Below, piece after piece: positions 13,501 through 25,503 of a DNA stretch of 64,000 bases. The position numbers were made by a program, and so were the translations under genes. The notes under the pieces are model-generated. The model was not told where the DNA came from and did not search any database. It worked only from the letters and a program-made list of their open reading frames with translations. The stretch's first letter is position 1; each line of letters opens with the position of its first letter. Origin of the DNA: Elysia chlorotica (taxonomy: Eukaryota; Mollusca; Gastropoda; Plakobranchidae); contig RQTK01000154.1 in NCBI GenBank assembly GCA_003991915.1, forward strand, positions 194,688-258,687. The letters run 5' to 3'.

Positions 13501-16500
13501 ATTACTGTGGACCTCTGTAGGTTTTTGTGTTGAGAAAGTAAGCTTCCTTTTTTGTATGTTTTTTTTTCCATTTGTTTGTTTTGGTTCATAAAATCTTAAT
13601 CTTATGTGTGTCAGTTAAAAGACGAGTGAAGTGAGTGCCATGCTTTGTAACATTTTTAACTTGACAAATTCCGTGTTCCTTTATCCTCACAGACAGTGAA
13701 GCGCAACCAGCAACAATATGATCTGCCTCTCACTATCGTGTCATACGAGGTAAGGATTTAGAGAAAAGATCTTTGTCTCACATTGATTGTAATAAGCTGA
13801 AAAATATGCTGAAAGCAGTGTAACTGGTACAACCTTAAATATTCCTCCAAAGATAAATAAAAACAAAGACGCTTAATACCCGAAATATTGTATTCCCATT
13901 AGACTGGAAAATGTAGGTTTATGGTGGGACAGCGCTAACTTTGTCCTTAGAACAGAGTGTTGTTGGTAGTCACAGTCTTCTATCTCTTTGAATATTTGTT
14001 GAGGATTTTTTTTTTAATTCAAGGGAGTTTTGAACACTCACTTTGTAATGACCACATATTGTCTTTGTTAGTCCTCTTCTGCTTCTTCTTTTCAAATTTT
14101 TAATACCTATTGAGCAAAATTAATTGATACTTTTATGAAGGCTGACTTTGATATAAGACCAGGTTACATCTTCTAAACCAGCACTGCTTCTAATGGTGAT
14201 GTCGAAGGGGACGTAACTGAAAAAAAGAAAACATTGTACTTTGTAAAAAAAAATTTGTTTGTGTGCCCTTTTTATCTGACTTCGAAGTTCGATGTAAGTT
14301 TATGAAATAGGTCCCAGGAGAAAAAAATCCAGTTGAGTGAAGATCAACTTCAGAAGTTGAGCAGTGCAGACTGTATCTTTGATATCTCAGAATCAATTAA
14401 CTACCCTTCGGTATCTATGGATGAATTGTCTCCCATGTCTATATATTCTGTAATCCCAGGAGCTCTATGGCTGGACCATGGATGCGATTGTCGAGCAGAT
14501 TGGCCTGAAAAATAATTGTGAGTCTTCTAACCAGCCTCTTTACGTATCCAATAAGAAGAAGAAACTACATATTATGTATTTGTGCAGTCCGGGGTTTCCT
14601 TTATACATGTACACTTCTCATCCAAAAGATAAATATGGATTCTTGTCATGAATTATGCCCCAAGTTCTACAATGCTTTTGTATTGAGGAGTTTTGACTCC
14701 TATAAGTATCTGTTGACACCTTTGTTATAGCTTTTAAATTTTTAAATTTTGCATTTTATTTCTAGGGAAATAAATCGACAACAACATTCAAAGCTGATCC
14801 ATCTAGTAGAGCCATTAAGTAAAAAAAAAAAAGAAGAAAAGATTGAATCAGCTTTGAAACGAAAGTTCTTGTATACAGAAATATAAATGTGTCATAAGAA
14901 CATTCATTGGGCTTGGTTGGGTCTTGTCCCCATTTTACGATGGTATGTTCATGTATAACAGTATTACTGTTGTTGATCAGTTCTTGGATCACTTGTGTGT
15001 CTGTGCAGGCACTTTCTGCGGAGTGTTCAGAAGACAAGCTCTCGACAGGGGAGCGCTCAAGCTCGGAGTCACCAAGATAGTGACAGGTATGGGCTGCTCC
15101 AGCAATACTATATTAACAAACTAGGAAAATGGTCAACAGAAGGAAATGTACTTTGCCTTATGTCATTGGTTTTTTAGTTTAGCTCGTGTCACTCTATCAA
15201 CTTTTTAAACAATAAAATATCTCAATTTTTTTTTTAAGGATGAGCTGATAGGTTTTTCTTAAATCCTCTACAAGTGACAAGGGTAGAGAGAAAAACAGCC
15301 TTCTTTGCCTCATATCTTGAAACAAGAATTCTTTCAATTCCATGCTTTTCCCTTTTCCCTGACCTGTTGTATATAGTGGATTCGAGGTGCATTTAGTGGA
15401 GGCAGAGCATTGATGTTGGGGCCTTATATAATTATTGCCACTCCATTTAAAAAGATGGGACAGATTTATGTGCAGAGAGGTGTTGAGGTGGATTATTTTT
15501 TAAGGCATTAACAGATCTGAAATCAAAGACCAGTCCGCCTCTTCTTTCAATCCATAATTAGTCATTATGATAAGGTAAAAAGGGTTTTTTATTTTTAAGT
15601 TGTTATATATGACTCATTAGATCTATATTTTGGGCGCTTGCAGAATTGTTATGTTTTTCTATTTTTTAGGCCACAATGCAGATGATATAGCAGAGACAGT
15701 CATAATGAATGGTGAGCTTAGCTTTACATTTATTTATTTAATTTGGTTTTGTCCAGACCGTTTTATACTTTGATTTAGGTAAAAAGCTAAGAAAAGAAAA
15801 TTATGGCCAGAATTATCGAGAAATAGAATCTTTAACCTAGCTATCTTTATAGTCAGAAATATTTAATTCTTCCTTCACTATACGTGGAGAAAAAAAGCAT
15901 TCACTTTATTTTACATTCCCTAGGTTTCCTGGGTAAATCCTATACATTGAATAATTCTTCTGTCTTACTACGATGATGTTAGAATATGACAAGCAGTTAT
16001 ATTTGTAATTTTAGCATCTTTTTCTTCCTCATTAATAATATTGTGTAAATTTGTTTTTGAAAAATTTGTCTTAATGCATGGAAAGCATTTCAGCAAAGAA
16101 TCAAGTTTAAAAGAAACCTTTCTATTCCCATGCAGTGCTGCGTGGGGATATTGCCAGGCTGAGGCGCTGTACTGCTATCACTACAGTGAGTACATTCGGA
16201 GCGTTGACAACTGTTTTATTTTATACAACCATCTAATTATCTTTACCAGCATTACAGCTCGATTCTGGTGGCTTTAAAAAAAAGTATGCCTAAAGGCAAA
16301 TCCATTTATAGCTCCCTCTCTAGAAATAAGAGATTGAGGGACAGATAAAAATAAATTGCAGTCCTAAGTTACAGATAACAATTATCAGCAATTTAATTGC
16401 AGCTCTTAATTTTGTATAGCTCAAAAACATTTTCTAAGTGTTTCTTTTAAAGCTTTATGTTTAACATAAAAAGCAATGTACTATCAATTATTATGGAGTT

Positions 16501-19500
16501 AAAGTTAATATTAAAACACTAAATTAGGTAGATAATTCATAGACTGTGAAGGTGGACAGGGCAATGCAGGATACTGATATATTGTTTGCTCTGGTCTGAT
16601 ATCCTAGGGGGCTGACGGCTACCTGCCCAGGTGTAAACCTTTCAAGTATGCCTATGAGAAAGAGATTGTCATGTAAGTCTTCATCTGCCTCTTCCATTGC
16701 ATGTTTTATTAGTATAATAAATGTTACATAATATATCTTTAAGCTTTGAGTGATGAACACTATAATAATTCATCAAAGTAAGAAGGGTTTGTTCAAAACT
16801 TTTAGCTGATTTGAAAAATAAGCAGTACTCTGAGAGGAGGCACAGCTCAATACCATATTGAACTTCAATGGAAGTTTATGTAGCGTTATTAGACATGGAG
16901 GAAGGAGTCAAATGGGATTTTTTTTTTTTAATGGATTATTGCCTTTTGCAACTGGAGGCTTTTTTTTCTTAGTTACCATCCTCTAGTTTTTTTCATATGC
17001 TTTCAAGGATTCTTAGTTTCTTATTGCTTGATATTTCCTCACAATTTGACTAAATCTAGTTTTGCTTTCCCAGGTATGCTTACTTCAAACAGCTTGACTA
17101 CTTTTCAACAGAGTGTATTTACTCACCTAATGCATACAGGTGAATCGAAGCTGTCGTTTTTATCTCTATGTCAGTTAAATTAAAGGACAAATAAAGCTGT
17201 TATGTGAAACTAGATAAACTTTTTGACTTGCTTTAGGCTTCAAAAAGACTTTAAGTCATTTTTCACAGAGATATTTGACTAAGCCAGTTTTCATTCCATT
17301 GCAAATTCTTGGCGACAGTGCACACCTCAGTCAATTCAGCAACAAGCAGCTAATTATTTTAGATTCCATTGTCGCCAATTCATGAAAAAGTCAAGGAAAG
17401 CGTGCCTGAAAACACTCAAACATGTATTACTTAAATCCAAAGATTTTCATTTTCTGAGGGAGCAATACAATTTTAAAATCTTATTTAATGGTTAGAAAAA
17501 TAACTGAATAACAGAAAATATTTCACCTGTTCTTCTAAAGGGACTTCGTCATAACTAATTGATTGAGCCACAATAAAAGTAATATTTCATTAAAGGCATA
17601 TTTCCCCTGTGACCTTTGTTAGCTGTGATAAACTTATTACCATGTAATTTCTCCTTTACTTCAGAGGCTATGCCCGAACATACATCAAAGACCTGGAGAA
17701 AATCAGACCTAGCGCAATAATCGGTGAGTGGTAACTACTTTTGCCTTTTGTGTAGAGTTTGATCCCCAGGATCTCATGGTAGCACAGTGGGACCCGCCAA
17801 ATCTGAAAACGCGAAATTGGGAAAACCTGCATAATCAGGAAAGATCCAGGGGAAACAGAATTGTTTCTATACGAGGTCATCATGAAATTGGGAAATATTA
17901 CCGGTTAATTGGTAAAACAATTCACACGTTACTATTGAATTGATGTGTTTAGGGCATATTGTATGACAATTTTTTCTTGAACAATGTGCACATCTTACAT
18001 GTTCATGAGTGGGAGAGTGCCGGCCTATAGAAATTTCACAAGACCACTTACCGGCTTCTTATAAATGTTCGGTAGTAACTTAAAAAATAAAAATTGTGTG
18101 TGGTAGCAGTGACCAAGAGCTCTCGGTGGTATAATTACCCATAGGGAACTATTAGACTACAACTAGTTTTGTTAAATGTGTATGGCTCAAGTGGCTGCTG
18201 GATTGGAAAAGTAAAGTATGTGTTACATGTACGAAATTGGGAAAAGACGCCTTCTCTGAAAATTTTCCAATTAAGGGGGCAAACTGTACATGTGCCTGAA
18301 TTGTATTTACATTGTTGTTTCCCTTGATGCAATTTGACCTGATAAACTGTTGTAAGTAACCTTTTCATATCGCACTATCATTAGTTTATTCCATATGTGC
18401 AAATATATTCCAGTGAAGTCTTTATGTGATAGCATGATGGAAGAAGGTTAGCACGAAAGGCTCCCAATACTCAATTGGGTTTCTGCTTGTTATCATGATG
18501 ATGCCTGATGCACACAGATTACACTGGGATCTTAGAACCCAATGTTTCTTTTTATCTCTATCTGAAGATTTCTCAAAGCAGCATACACACCCAACTTGAG
18601 CTTTTAAAATTTTGTAGTAATCTAGTTCATTTGGTTCCATAAACATAGAATTCTGGATCGAAAAGTTGATTGATTCTTTGTTCAACTACGTCTTTGCACC
18701 ACCCTCTACCACTGCCATTAAATTTTCTACCTTTCTATTTTCTCCACTCTTCATTTCTATCAAAATCTTACCACGGCTTGTATTTCCTTCCTATCTCTTT
18801 TTTGAAAATCTCTTTAGCTCTCTCTCTCCCTCTGTCTCTTCCTCTTTCTATCACCCTTCTCTCATTTACGTTGGTCACTCACAACTCTACATCGACGCAA
18901 GAGACACAGTATCTTCAGTACGCACTGTTAGTGTCTGCAGTAACAATACCCATTTCTCCCTCTCCATCCACCCCTCTCTTTTTCATGTAAACCTTTCATC
19001 TGAGAAATTCGTTTTCTGATAACAAAGAAATGGTCGCCTGGAACAGGTTTTGTCTGTTTTGGCCTGATCATAGGTTGCCTGCGATCGCGTTGAGCAGGTG
19101 GTCGCGATGGGAAGTAGCAAAATATGGGGAAAATGCTAGGAAAAAGTGGTCGCCATTACAGGTGGTTGGCAGGGCAGGTTCGACTGTACTCTCAACGCTA
19201 CTCCATACTTTATAACATCCCACTGATTGATGTTTAAGTTATGCGAAAAGTTTGTGTAAGATGACTACTTTGAGTGGGTGATTTAAAAGCATGTTTATAA
19301 GTTATTAAAATAAATTCAATTTGAATTTGTAAATGTGATGATTGTACTTGACCATCCTATTGGGCCTTTTTACATTGGGAAGAAAATATTATATACAAGA
19401 AAATCATCACATATGTAGCTGTTTGATGAAGATTTTACAATGATTTCCCTGCAGATATAATCCACAGCGGAGAGAGCTTGAATATACTTAAAAATTAAAC

Positions 19501-20238
19501 TTTTAATGACATGCAACAAACAAACTTTCATGAACAAATGTACATAAAAATTGTATCTGTAAATATCATGCAGTATATTCTCTTATATGTACAGATATAT
19601 AATAAAAATTTATTAAAAAAACGCAACTTTATAAAGCTGTATAATGAATAACCGATTATGGAAAAAAATGCCTTAATTGAAAAATAAATATGTAATGCAC
19701 ACAATGAGTGTAATGTTTCATTGTTCTTTTTGTTTAATTTTACTACCTAGAGATTTCATTACCCAACTCTGGTTCTTCTAGTCACGTTCATGGTTTGGTT
19801 GTTGTTTTTCAATTTCTTACTCCTTACCCTTCGGCTTCATTTATCTTTTCACTTCTTTTCTAAAATAAATCATTTTTTACATATGACTTTTTGTTTTTAA
19901 TATTAACTTTTACCCGAGGATAAAAGATTTTTTTTTTACCCTAATGTTTTTGATAGTTTACGTTTTAACTGCTTTTTTTGTCGTGAGTTAGATTCAATAT
20001 AAATTGTGTTTTTACATAAATATTGTCCTTTCTCCTTTTTATATTATTAATGGTTTTGATTGTGTTTTTTTGTGTGTGTTTTTTTTCAGGGTTAATGTCA
20101 TCATTTAATATGAACTTGTGTTGTGTCCATTTTTCTGCAGCTGTTTGCAGCGTGTGTCAGTTTGTGTCCAGTAACGAAGTGTGCAAAGCCTGCGTCCTGC
20201 TGGAAGGACTCAACAAGGGCCGGCCCAGGTACAGGCAG

Positions 20239-20290
<52 letters not shown>

Positions 20291-21722
20291 CACAGACAAG
20301 AAGACAGACAAACTGACACAGAGACAAGAAGACAGACAACTAGTGGATTACCAACAATCTTTTATAGTTTTGATAGTTAACACTTGTTTTTTTATTTTTA
20401 AAAATCATGGTTTACCCTTTAATATTTACTCAGAAAAAATTAAACTTACATTTTTGGACATGAATCTCTCAAAAAATAATTACTTGATAATCTCTAATTA
20501 AGTAATAAAGCAAAGAAAAAGGTACACTGAAGGGTAAAAAATGCCTTTTTGTGGGTTTATTTACTGGTTTAAGCTCAGTTTATATTTGTTTATGTCATAT
20601 CCATCACCTAAATATTTTCTTTTTAAAGATCTCTCACCATCAGCAGTTTTTTGGTTAAACATGCATTCTCTCTTCATTGCAGGCTAGGAATAGGGAAAAT
20701 TCACAAAGAGAGAAGAAAGGTGAGATATTTTTGTCTTTATTAGATCTCTAGCTAGGTTTTTCATGTATTTAAGCTGGCAGAATTTTGATGAAAAGAAAAC
20801 TGTTTCTATTAATTATAATGCAGAAAGTTACCAGCATTGGAGTCAAGAGCGCAACACTTAAAAGTATACCTACTCAGTTGCTAAGGACCCTAGCGGATGC
20901 GAGTGCTCAAGTAATTAAAGTTATATACTAATAATAGAGAGGGAAATACGCACAACTTAGCAACTGAGGGACACAATAAGTTAAACACAACTAGAGGTTG
21001 AAAAATGCGTGTAAACGTTTCACCTGTATGGGCTTCATCAGACTGATCTGATTAGTCTTGTACTAAGAAAAACCCATATATGAGACCACCTAGATAAATA
21101 AGGCATAGTTCGGGTAGTATGTTTTGAGCTACAGCTCTCTAAACATTGAGAAGTATTACATGCATATAATATATTGACCTTTTTTTTCAGTTTTAAAGTT
21201 GAATATCTCTGCTTCTAGAAATGATAGTGTCATTATTCTTATGAACTTATTTAACTGCATTGGATGTTTTTTAACACACTTTAAATAACTTTTAAAAGTC
21301 AAATGTCCAACTTGCGCCTGTGTCACCCTGGCTGCCTCACCCATGGTGATAGGACACCAAAACGAGATATTTATGGTTATGCAGATCACATTGATTAGAC
21401 TGACACGAAGCTGTCCAGCAGGGAAAAATGTGATACTGATATGTAATAAAATAAAGATAGATATATATTGTTCTGTAATGATGAATGGTTGTTGTTTTTT
21501 GTCTATTTCCATGCTCAGTGGGAAGAAGATCTGGCAGCGGAGGTGGGCCGGTTATCCGTGCAAGGTGCCGTGGCTGATGATGTTGGTGGGGATGCTGGCA
21601 GAGGGGGCTGCTGTGGGGGCACTGGGAAGGGAGGGTGTGGCAAAACCCAGAGGGACAGCCGGATAACCACAGAGAGGTCGAGCATACCCAAGACAACCAT
21701 GCGCAATTTGTTAGACTTTTGA
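6617..21722 (+). CDS. CTU1: Cytoplasmic tRNA 2-thiolation protein 1 (multi-exon; one junction unresolved)
   Basis: CTU1/NCS6 is the cytosolic ATP-pyrophosphatase that, with CTU2 and the URM1 relay, puts sulfur on wobble U34 of Lys, Glu and Gln tRNAs. Exons: 6617-6673, 12555-12678, 13266-13384, 13693-13749, 14460-14517, 15009-15086, 15670-15711, 16136-16185, 16608-16672, 17074-17139, 17665-17723, 19455-(end unclear), 20141-20228, 20683-20719, 21519-21722. Phases agree at every other junction. Seen: N-terminal zinc cysteines C5/C8 and C24/C27, PP-loop SGGKDST (57-63, split by an intron), catalytic CTFC (139-142), HNADD (166-170), C-terminal CSVC/CKAC, and a Gly/Cys-rich tail. The exon at 19455 ends conserved at HSGESL, then reaches a stop at 19496 with no GT before it. 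About 12 conserved residues are missing before 20141. The first intron (5.9 kb) holds SINEs. Confidence 0.93.
6944..7013. repeat. (ACT)n microsatellite
   Basis: ACT trinucleotide repeat in CTU1 intron 1. The SINE at 7014 was inserted into it, because the repeat resumes after the SINE tail. Confidence 0.95.
7014..7267 (+). mobile_element. tRNA-derived SINE, full length
   Basis: The tRNA-like head has an A-box-like TGGCCCAGGGG (about 7024-7034) and B box GTTCGAATCC (7068-7077). A conserved body follows, including GTGACCGGCTGAGACAGGAG and CACATAAAATTGTCAGACGT, with a tail of (AACC)n. Flanked by a 12-bp duplication ACTACTACTGCT (7002-7013 and 7268-7279), although the host sequence is itself ACT repeat. 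Transcription would be by Pol III and mobility would depend on a LINE. It is the reference copy for this window. Confidence 0.9.
7314..7437. repeat. Hairpin (MITE-like) repeat, copy 1
   Basis: About 124 bp shared with 20839-20971, same strand. It contains inverted arms CTCAGTTGCTAAG (7348-7360) and CTTAGCAGCTGAG (7421-7433), with one mismatch. It lies between two ACT repeats in CTU1 intron 1. No coding capacity. Confidence 0.75.
7438..7492. repeat. (ACT)n microsatellite
   Basis: ACT repeat directly after the hairpin element, broken once by AAT. Confidence 0.9.
7503..7650 (+). mobile_element. SINE, 5'-truncated copy
   Basis: Matches the body and tail of the SINE at 7014 from GACCGGCTGAGACAGGAG onward, with an AACTCAAC-type tail. 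The tRNA head is missing. Confidence 0.85.
7651..10515. other. CTU1 intron 1, no feature recognised
   Basis: Unique-looking sequence. Short open frames on both strands (for example 7825-8079 minus and 9149-9562 plus) have no recognisable domain and no matching splice context. A short (GT)n occurs near 8652-8668. Confidence 0.5.
10516..10566. repeat. (ATT)n microsatellite
   Basis: About 17 ATT units in CTU1 intron 1. Confidence 0.95.
11331..11451. repeat. T-rich / poly-T / poly-G tract
   Basis: (TTTG)n-like sequence followed by about 25 T and then about 11 G. Low complexity. The hydrophobic reading frames across it are artefacts. Confidence 0.85.
20239..20300. repeat. (GACA)n microsatellite
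   Basis: About 12 GACA units starting roughly 10 bp downstream of the CTU1 exon donor at 20229, followed by degenerate GACA/AAGA units to about 20340. Confidence 0.95.
20839..20971. repeat. Hairpin (MITE-like) repeat, copy 2
   Basis: Second copy of the element at 7314. The arms CTCAGTTGCTAAG (20873-20885) and CTTAGCAACTGAG (20956-20968) are perfect 13-bp reverse complements around a 70-bp loop. It lies in the last CTU1 intron. Confidence 0.78.
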
Positions 21723-22029
21723 CCCAGGTGATTTTTTTAAAAGGGTAATATTTGGTTGCTATCAGGTAGTTTTAACTAAAAGTTTTAGAAGAGGATCCTT
21801 CATGATGATCAGACATAAAGAGATAAAATGGATCGGATTTTCATAGTTAGGATGAGATCATCCCAGAAAAACTCGCTATTGAATGTTTATAGCTAAAAGT
21901 AGCGCTCCTTCAGCCATTCAATGCGGAGAAAACCACATTTTATTCCATGAGAATAGCTCCATTAGAACTGGAGACATCACTTCTCGGAAGGCAGCACGGT
22001 AGCAGGAATGAATGGAGTTTGGGTGGTTG

Positions 22030-22200
22030 GTTGTTCGGCCTCTTATTGGATGTATCATTCACCATGGACAACTAGTCTTTCTCGTGACGGGTGCAAAGAC
22101 TAACGTCAGACAGTTTTATCTGCTGTTCTACAGAAACAGAGCAGGGATAACCGTGTCTCTGTCTAACTCTTAGCCAGTCACATTATGCTGAGATTAAAGG
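22030..22200 (-). mobile_element. Degenerate SINE remnant
   Basis: The minus strand contains decayed versions of the SINE body words (AACTGTCTGACGTTAGTC and CATAATGTGACTGGCTAAG) in the right order. The head is not recognisable. It lies in the CTU1 3' region. Confidence 0.55.
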
Positions 22201-22598
22201 ACCAACCAAATTTAGTTGATTTTCCTCTCAAAACCTTTCCTGACGACTTTGAACTGGTTAATTGTGTACTTAAGATTACTTTATGCAAGACTGTGTAGCC
22301 TAGTGAACACTTATGAAGAACACACATTGAGAGAATGGAATTTTGCAGTTCTTTTCCTTTTAAAAAAAAAATACATGTAAAATAATGATGTATGCATGTG
22401 TTGACTGAAACGTAGAACAGTTTTATTGCCAGGACCTGTACTTTATTTCAGTGCTTCCATGCATGTGCTATGAATATGATAATTTTTAACTGTTTTGTCA
22501 TATTGAATCTATTGGACTCATTTAGAGTCTTTGAGAGGAAACTGCAAAAATTGTTTTACTGTTGTTCTTTGCACTCGCTGAGAAAAAACTCTCAGGAT

Positions 22599-22604
22599 AA
22601 TAAA
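22599..22604 (+). terminator. Candidate CTU1 poly(A) signal
   Basis: AATAAA at 22599 and again at 22612, about 880 bp past the CTU1 stop, in AT-rich sequence. Other signals may be used. Confidence 0.4.
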
Positions 22605-22794
22605 CACAACAAATAAAAAAGTTTTACAAATTAATGTCTTGAGTTCATTCAATTACATGTATCAATAATTTGTTTCGCAGACGTGATTTAGCGTTTGGTC
22701 TTTGCATGATTATTTATTTGGCTAAACAAATTTATATCTAGATAAAAGGCATCAAACATTCACAAATTCAAAGGAGGGCCTGATACAAGTATAG

Positions 22795-22862
22795 TAGTGT
22801 GGGTTCAAACCCGGTACCTCCCCATTGGAAGGCCAACACTTTGATGTTTAAATCTTACTCAC
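22795..22862 (-). repeat. tRNA-like repeat fragment
   Basis: The minus strand has a B-box-like GGTTTGAACCC, 5' of which is a tRNA-like stretch. The cloverleaf is incomplete, so this is probably a SINE-head remnant rather than a gene. Confidence 0.35.
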
Positions 22863-23956
22863 TTAAAATTTAATTCGAAATACATACAAACCTAGGCTAA
22901 AGGAAAATTTGTCTCTGTGGACTTCGTTAAAAGTACAATGAACATGTACCAGTAGGAACTAGTTAGGTATATTCAACGCTGGCAGGTCCTGTGGTTCTAA
23001 TGTCAAAATGTGGTTCTAATGTCAAAATGCCTGACTGTCTCTCTGTGACAGCCTCCATCTCTGTGTTGATGGTACCCAGGCCAGTAAACTGTCAGCTATT
23101 GCCTTGGTCTGGCTGGGATGTCAGCTCTCAAGGTTATCCACCCTTGAAAACTTAACTTGAGAATGTGAGCCCACGGTGTTACTGCTGGACATGGTGGGGC
23201 TCTTTTATGGAATAAGGAATAAAAGGGAGAGAAAGATGGTGGTACTGGTAGAAAAAGAGCTATGAGTTAATTCGTGAGAAATAGAAAGGTAGAGAGACGG
23301 GAGAGCTAATGGAGGGATACAGATAGCTAAGGGGGGAAAGGGGGGGGGGAGAGAAAAGTCATACAAAGACACATTAGATATAGAGAGAAGAAACACTCGC
23401 CGTTTAGGACCCTCAAATGGATCCTAGGAGACGTTTAACCCGGAGAGAGGGAGATAGAAGGGAAAAGGGGACTGAGAGAGGGTGTGGGGTGTTTCCCTTC
23501 TATCAAACCTAAATGAATTACAGGTCATGTAGGGCCTATTCAATAATCCAAGATGCGCACCTTTTTCCACAGCCCTGCGTGCTTGTGTTGGTTTATGCTC
23601 TCATTGATTGTGCACAGTGATGGACACACGCACGCCTCCGGCTCGCACATAGGCTACATACATCCTACAACTTTGACTTGACTTTACATACAAGTGTGCA
23701 TGCTTCACTTGCTAACAGGTCCCAATCACAGGCCGCCCGTCTCCTCTGGCTAGCCAGCCCTGCCCACAGCTGTAGATCCACCTGAGATCGGATCCCCCTC
23801 ACCTTCCTCCCCTCAGTGGCACTGGCAGAAGAAAATAATTTATGGCGGTTTCGATCTTGTCAGGCAAGTGGACACCGAATCGTCGTCTGCGCGAGGGGGG
23901 ACAACCAGGACACACAGCGCGCTCCTCTTCTGTCGGGTGGGGACTGGAGGGAGGGG

Positions 23957-23999
<43 letters not shown>

Positions 24000-25395
24000 C
24001 CTGTAGGCTTACCACTGTAGCTGTACGTTTCATTAATAGCCACAGGCCTACAAACTACATGTCTCTTCACCGTATGTAGGCTGGACCTAGATCTAAATAG
24101 ATTTTACGCCTATTCACTAAGTTTCGTCAAATACATTTACAGCAAAGGCTCTCGAATGGGCCAAGCACAGTGCCTACACAGTTATGCAGTAAATGTGTAT
24201 TTCAATTTGAAATCTAGGTTAGGAGAATTTCAAAGTATAATTATGAAAAGGAGATAGGCATGCACTTGGAGTGCTATGCTATCTACTAGATCTATCTGGG
24301 TGAGATTAGGAACAAAATGACCCAGGACCACGATAGCTCTCTTTTCTGAATGCGACACGGCACACTGAGAACTGAACGACCCAACGACAATTTCCATTGA
24401 AACAAGCAGCGTCGCCGATCTACTTCGTAGTGGCTCTGTCGTTACCGTTGTACAAGGGGTATATCTGTCTTGGACTAGATCTATAAATATACACATGTGT
24501 TGATAGGGGAAAAAACGGACTGGTTCAATTATTAATTGGAGTAATCCTTGAAATCCTCCCGTGCTGAATCTGACACCAGTGGAGGTAAGTAAAAAAAATT
24601 TCATTACGCTTTTTTTTTTCAAACTCACTAAGTTGGCCAGCCTAGATAAATATCTAAATCTAGATGGTACAAGTTATTCGACCTTTCAAACTGCAGTTGT
24701 CTGTAGCCTAAGGAATCGTCCTCGATAAAACTAACTTTTTAGCAACTACATGTATTGAAAAAAAAAGAATGGTTAAGTAGATCCTTTGGATCTAGCTCGA
24801 AGTTTGAAAAAAAAACTTGTGATTATGTTTTATCGTTCAAGATCGGGATCTATAAACTAAGAGCCCCTACCATTACATTGGTCACAACACTCAATAATGT
24901 AAGCTATTTGGGTCCTTTTCTTCATAGTTACTCGTGAATGATCATAAATATCTTAGACTTAGAGTGTTTTCTAATGTTTCACTAAAACAATCTTTAAAAA
25001 ATTGGCTGCCTTTTTATGGATCAGAAGCAGTAGAGGCTATGTTTTAAAGTTTTCTTCAATTACGCTAACTATGAAGGATAAATCATCAAAACGGGATGTT
25101 TTCTCTGCAGATAACCAACGACTGAATTGGATTCAATAGACGACTACCGGTACCACTATTGTTTGATAAATATTGATTAATAACGGAATAGGTTATTTCA
25201 AAGCGTTCACTCTAGAAAGTACATCTAGGGTACAATAATCATTTATTAAATTCAATCTCTTCATGTGTGTCTGGCCTCCATGGCGTTCCACCGTTTCACC
25301 TGACTAGACTAGATTGGACTCGTGGAGCTGACAGATAAGACCCAGGTGATAGCCCAAGCCTTGGCCTACATTGTAGTGAATAGGTCTGTTTTGGA
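22863..25395. other. Intergenic, no gene recognised
   Basis: Between CTU1 and the next gene. It contains purine-rich sequence (about 23210-23480) and a (GA)n tract at 23957-23997. A plus-strand GAGGTAAGT near 24581 resembles a splice donor, but no partner exon could be identified. Confidence 0.45.
23957..23997. repeat. (GA)n microsatellite
   Basis: About 20 GA units preceded by a G-rich segment. Confidence 0.9.
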
Positions 25396-25503
25396 NNNNN
25401 NNNNNNNNNNNNNNNNNNNNNNNNNNNNNNNNNNNNNNNNNNNNNNNNNNNNNNNNNNNNNNNNNNNNNNNNNNNNNNNNNNNNNNNNNNNNNNNNNNNN
25501 NNN
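25396..25503. other. Assembly gap (n)
   Basis: 108 n. Neither flank is an obvious repeat. Confidence 0.99.

Noticed and set aside
19620-19700. Microexon for the missing CTU1 segment (a Lys-Met-Pro-like stretch near 19662)
   Set aside because: An in-frame stop follows immediately and no flanking splice sites fit.
24230-24628. 132-residue minus frame as a gene
   Set aside because: No recognisable domain, no homologous motif, and a plus-strand donor-like site in the same place has no partner exon.
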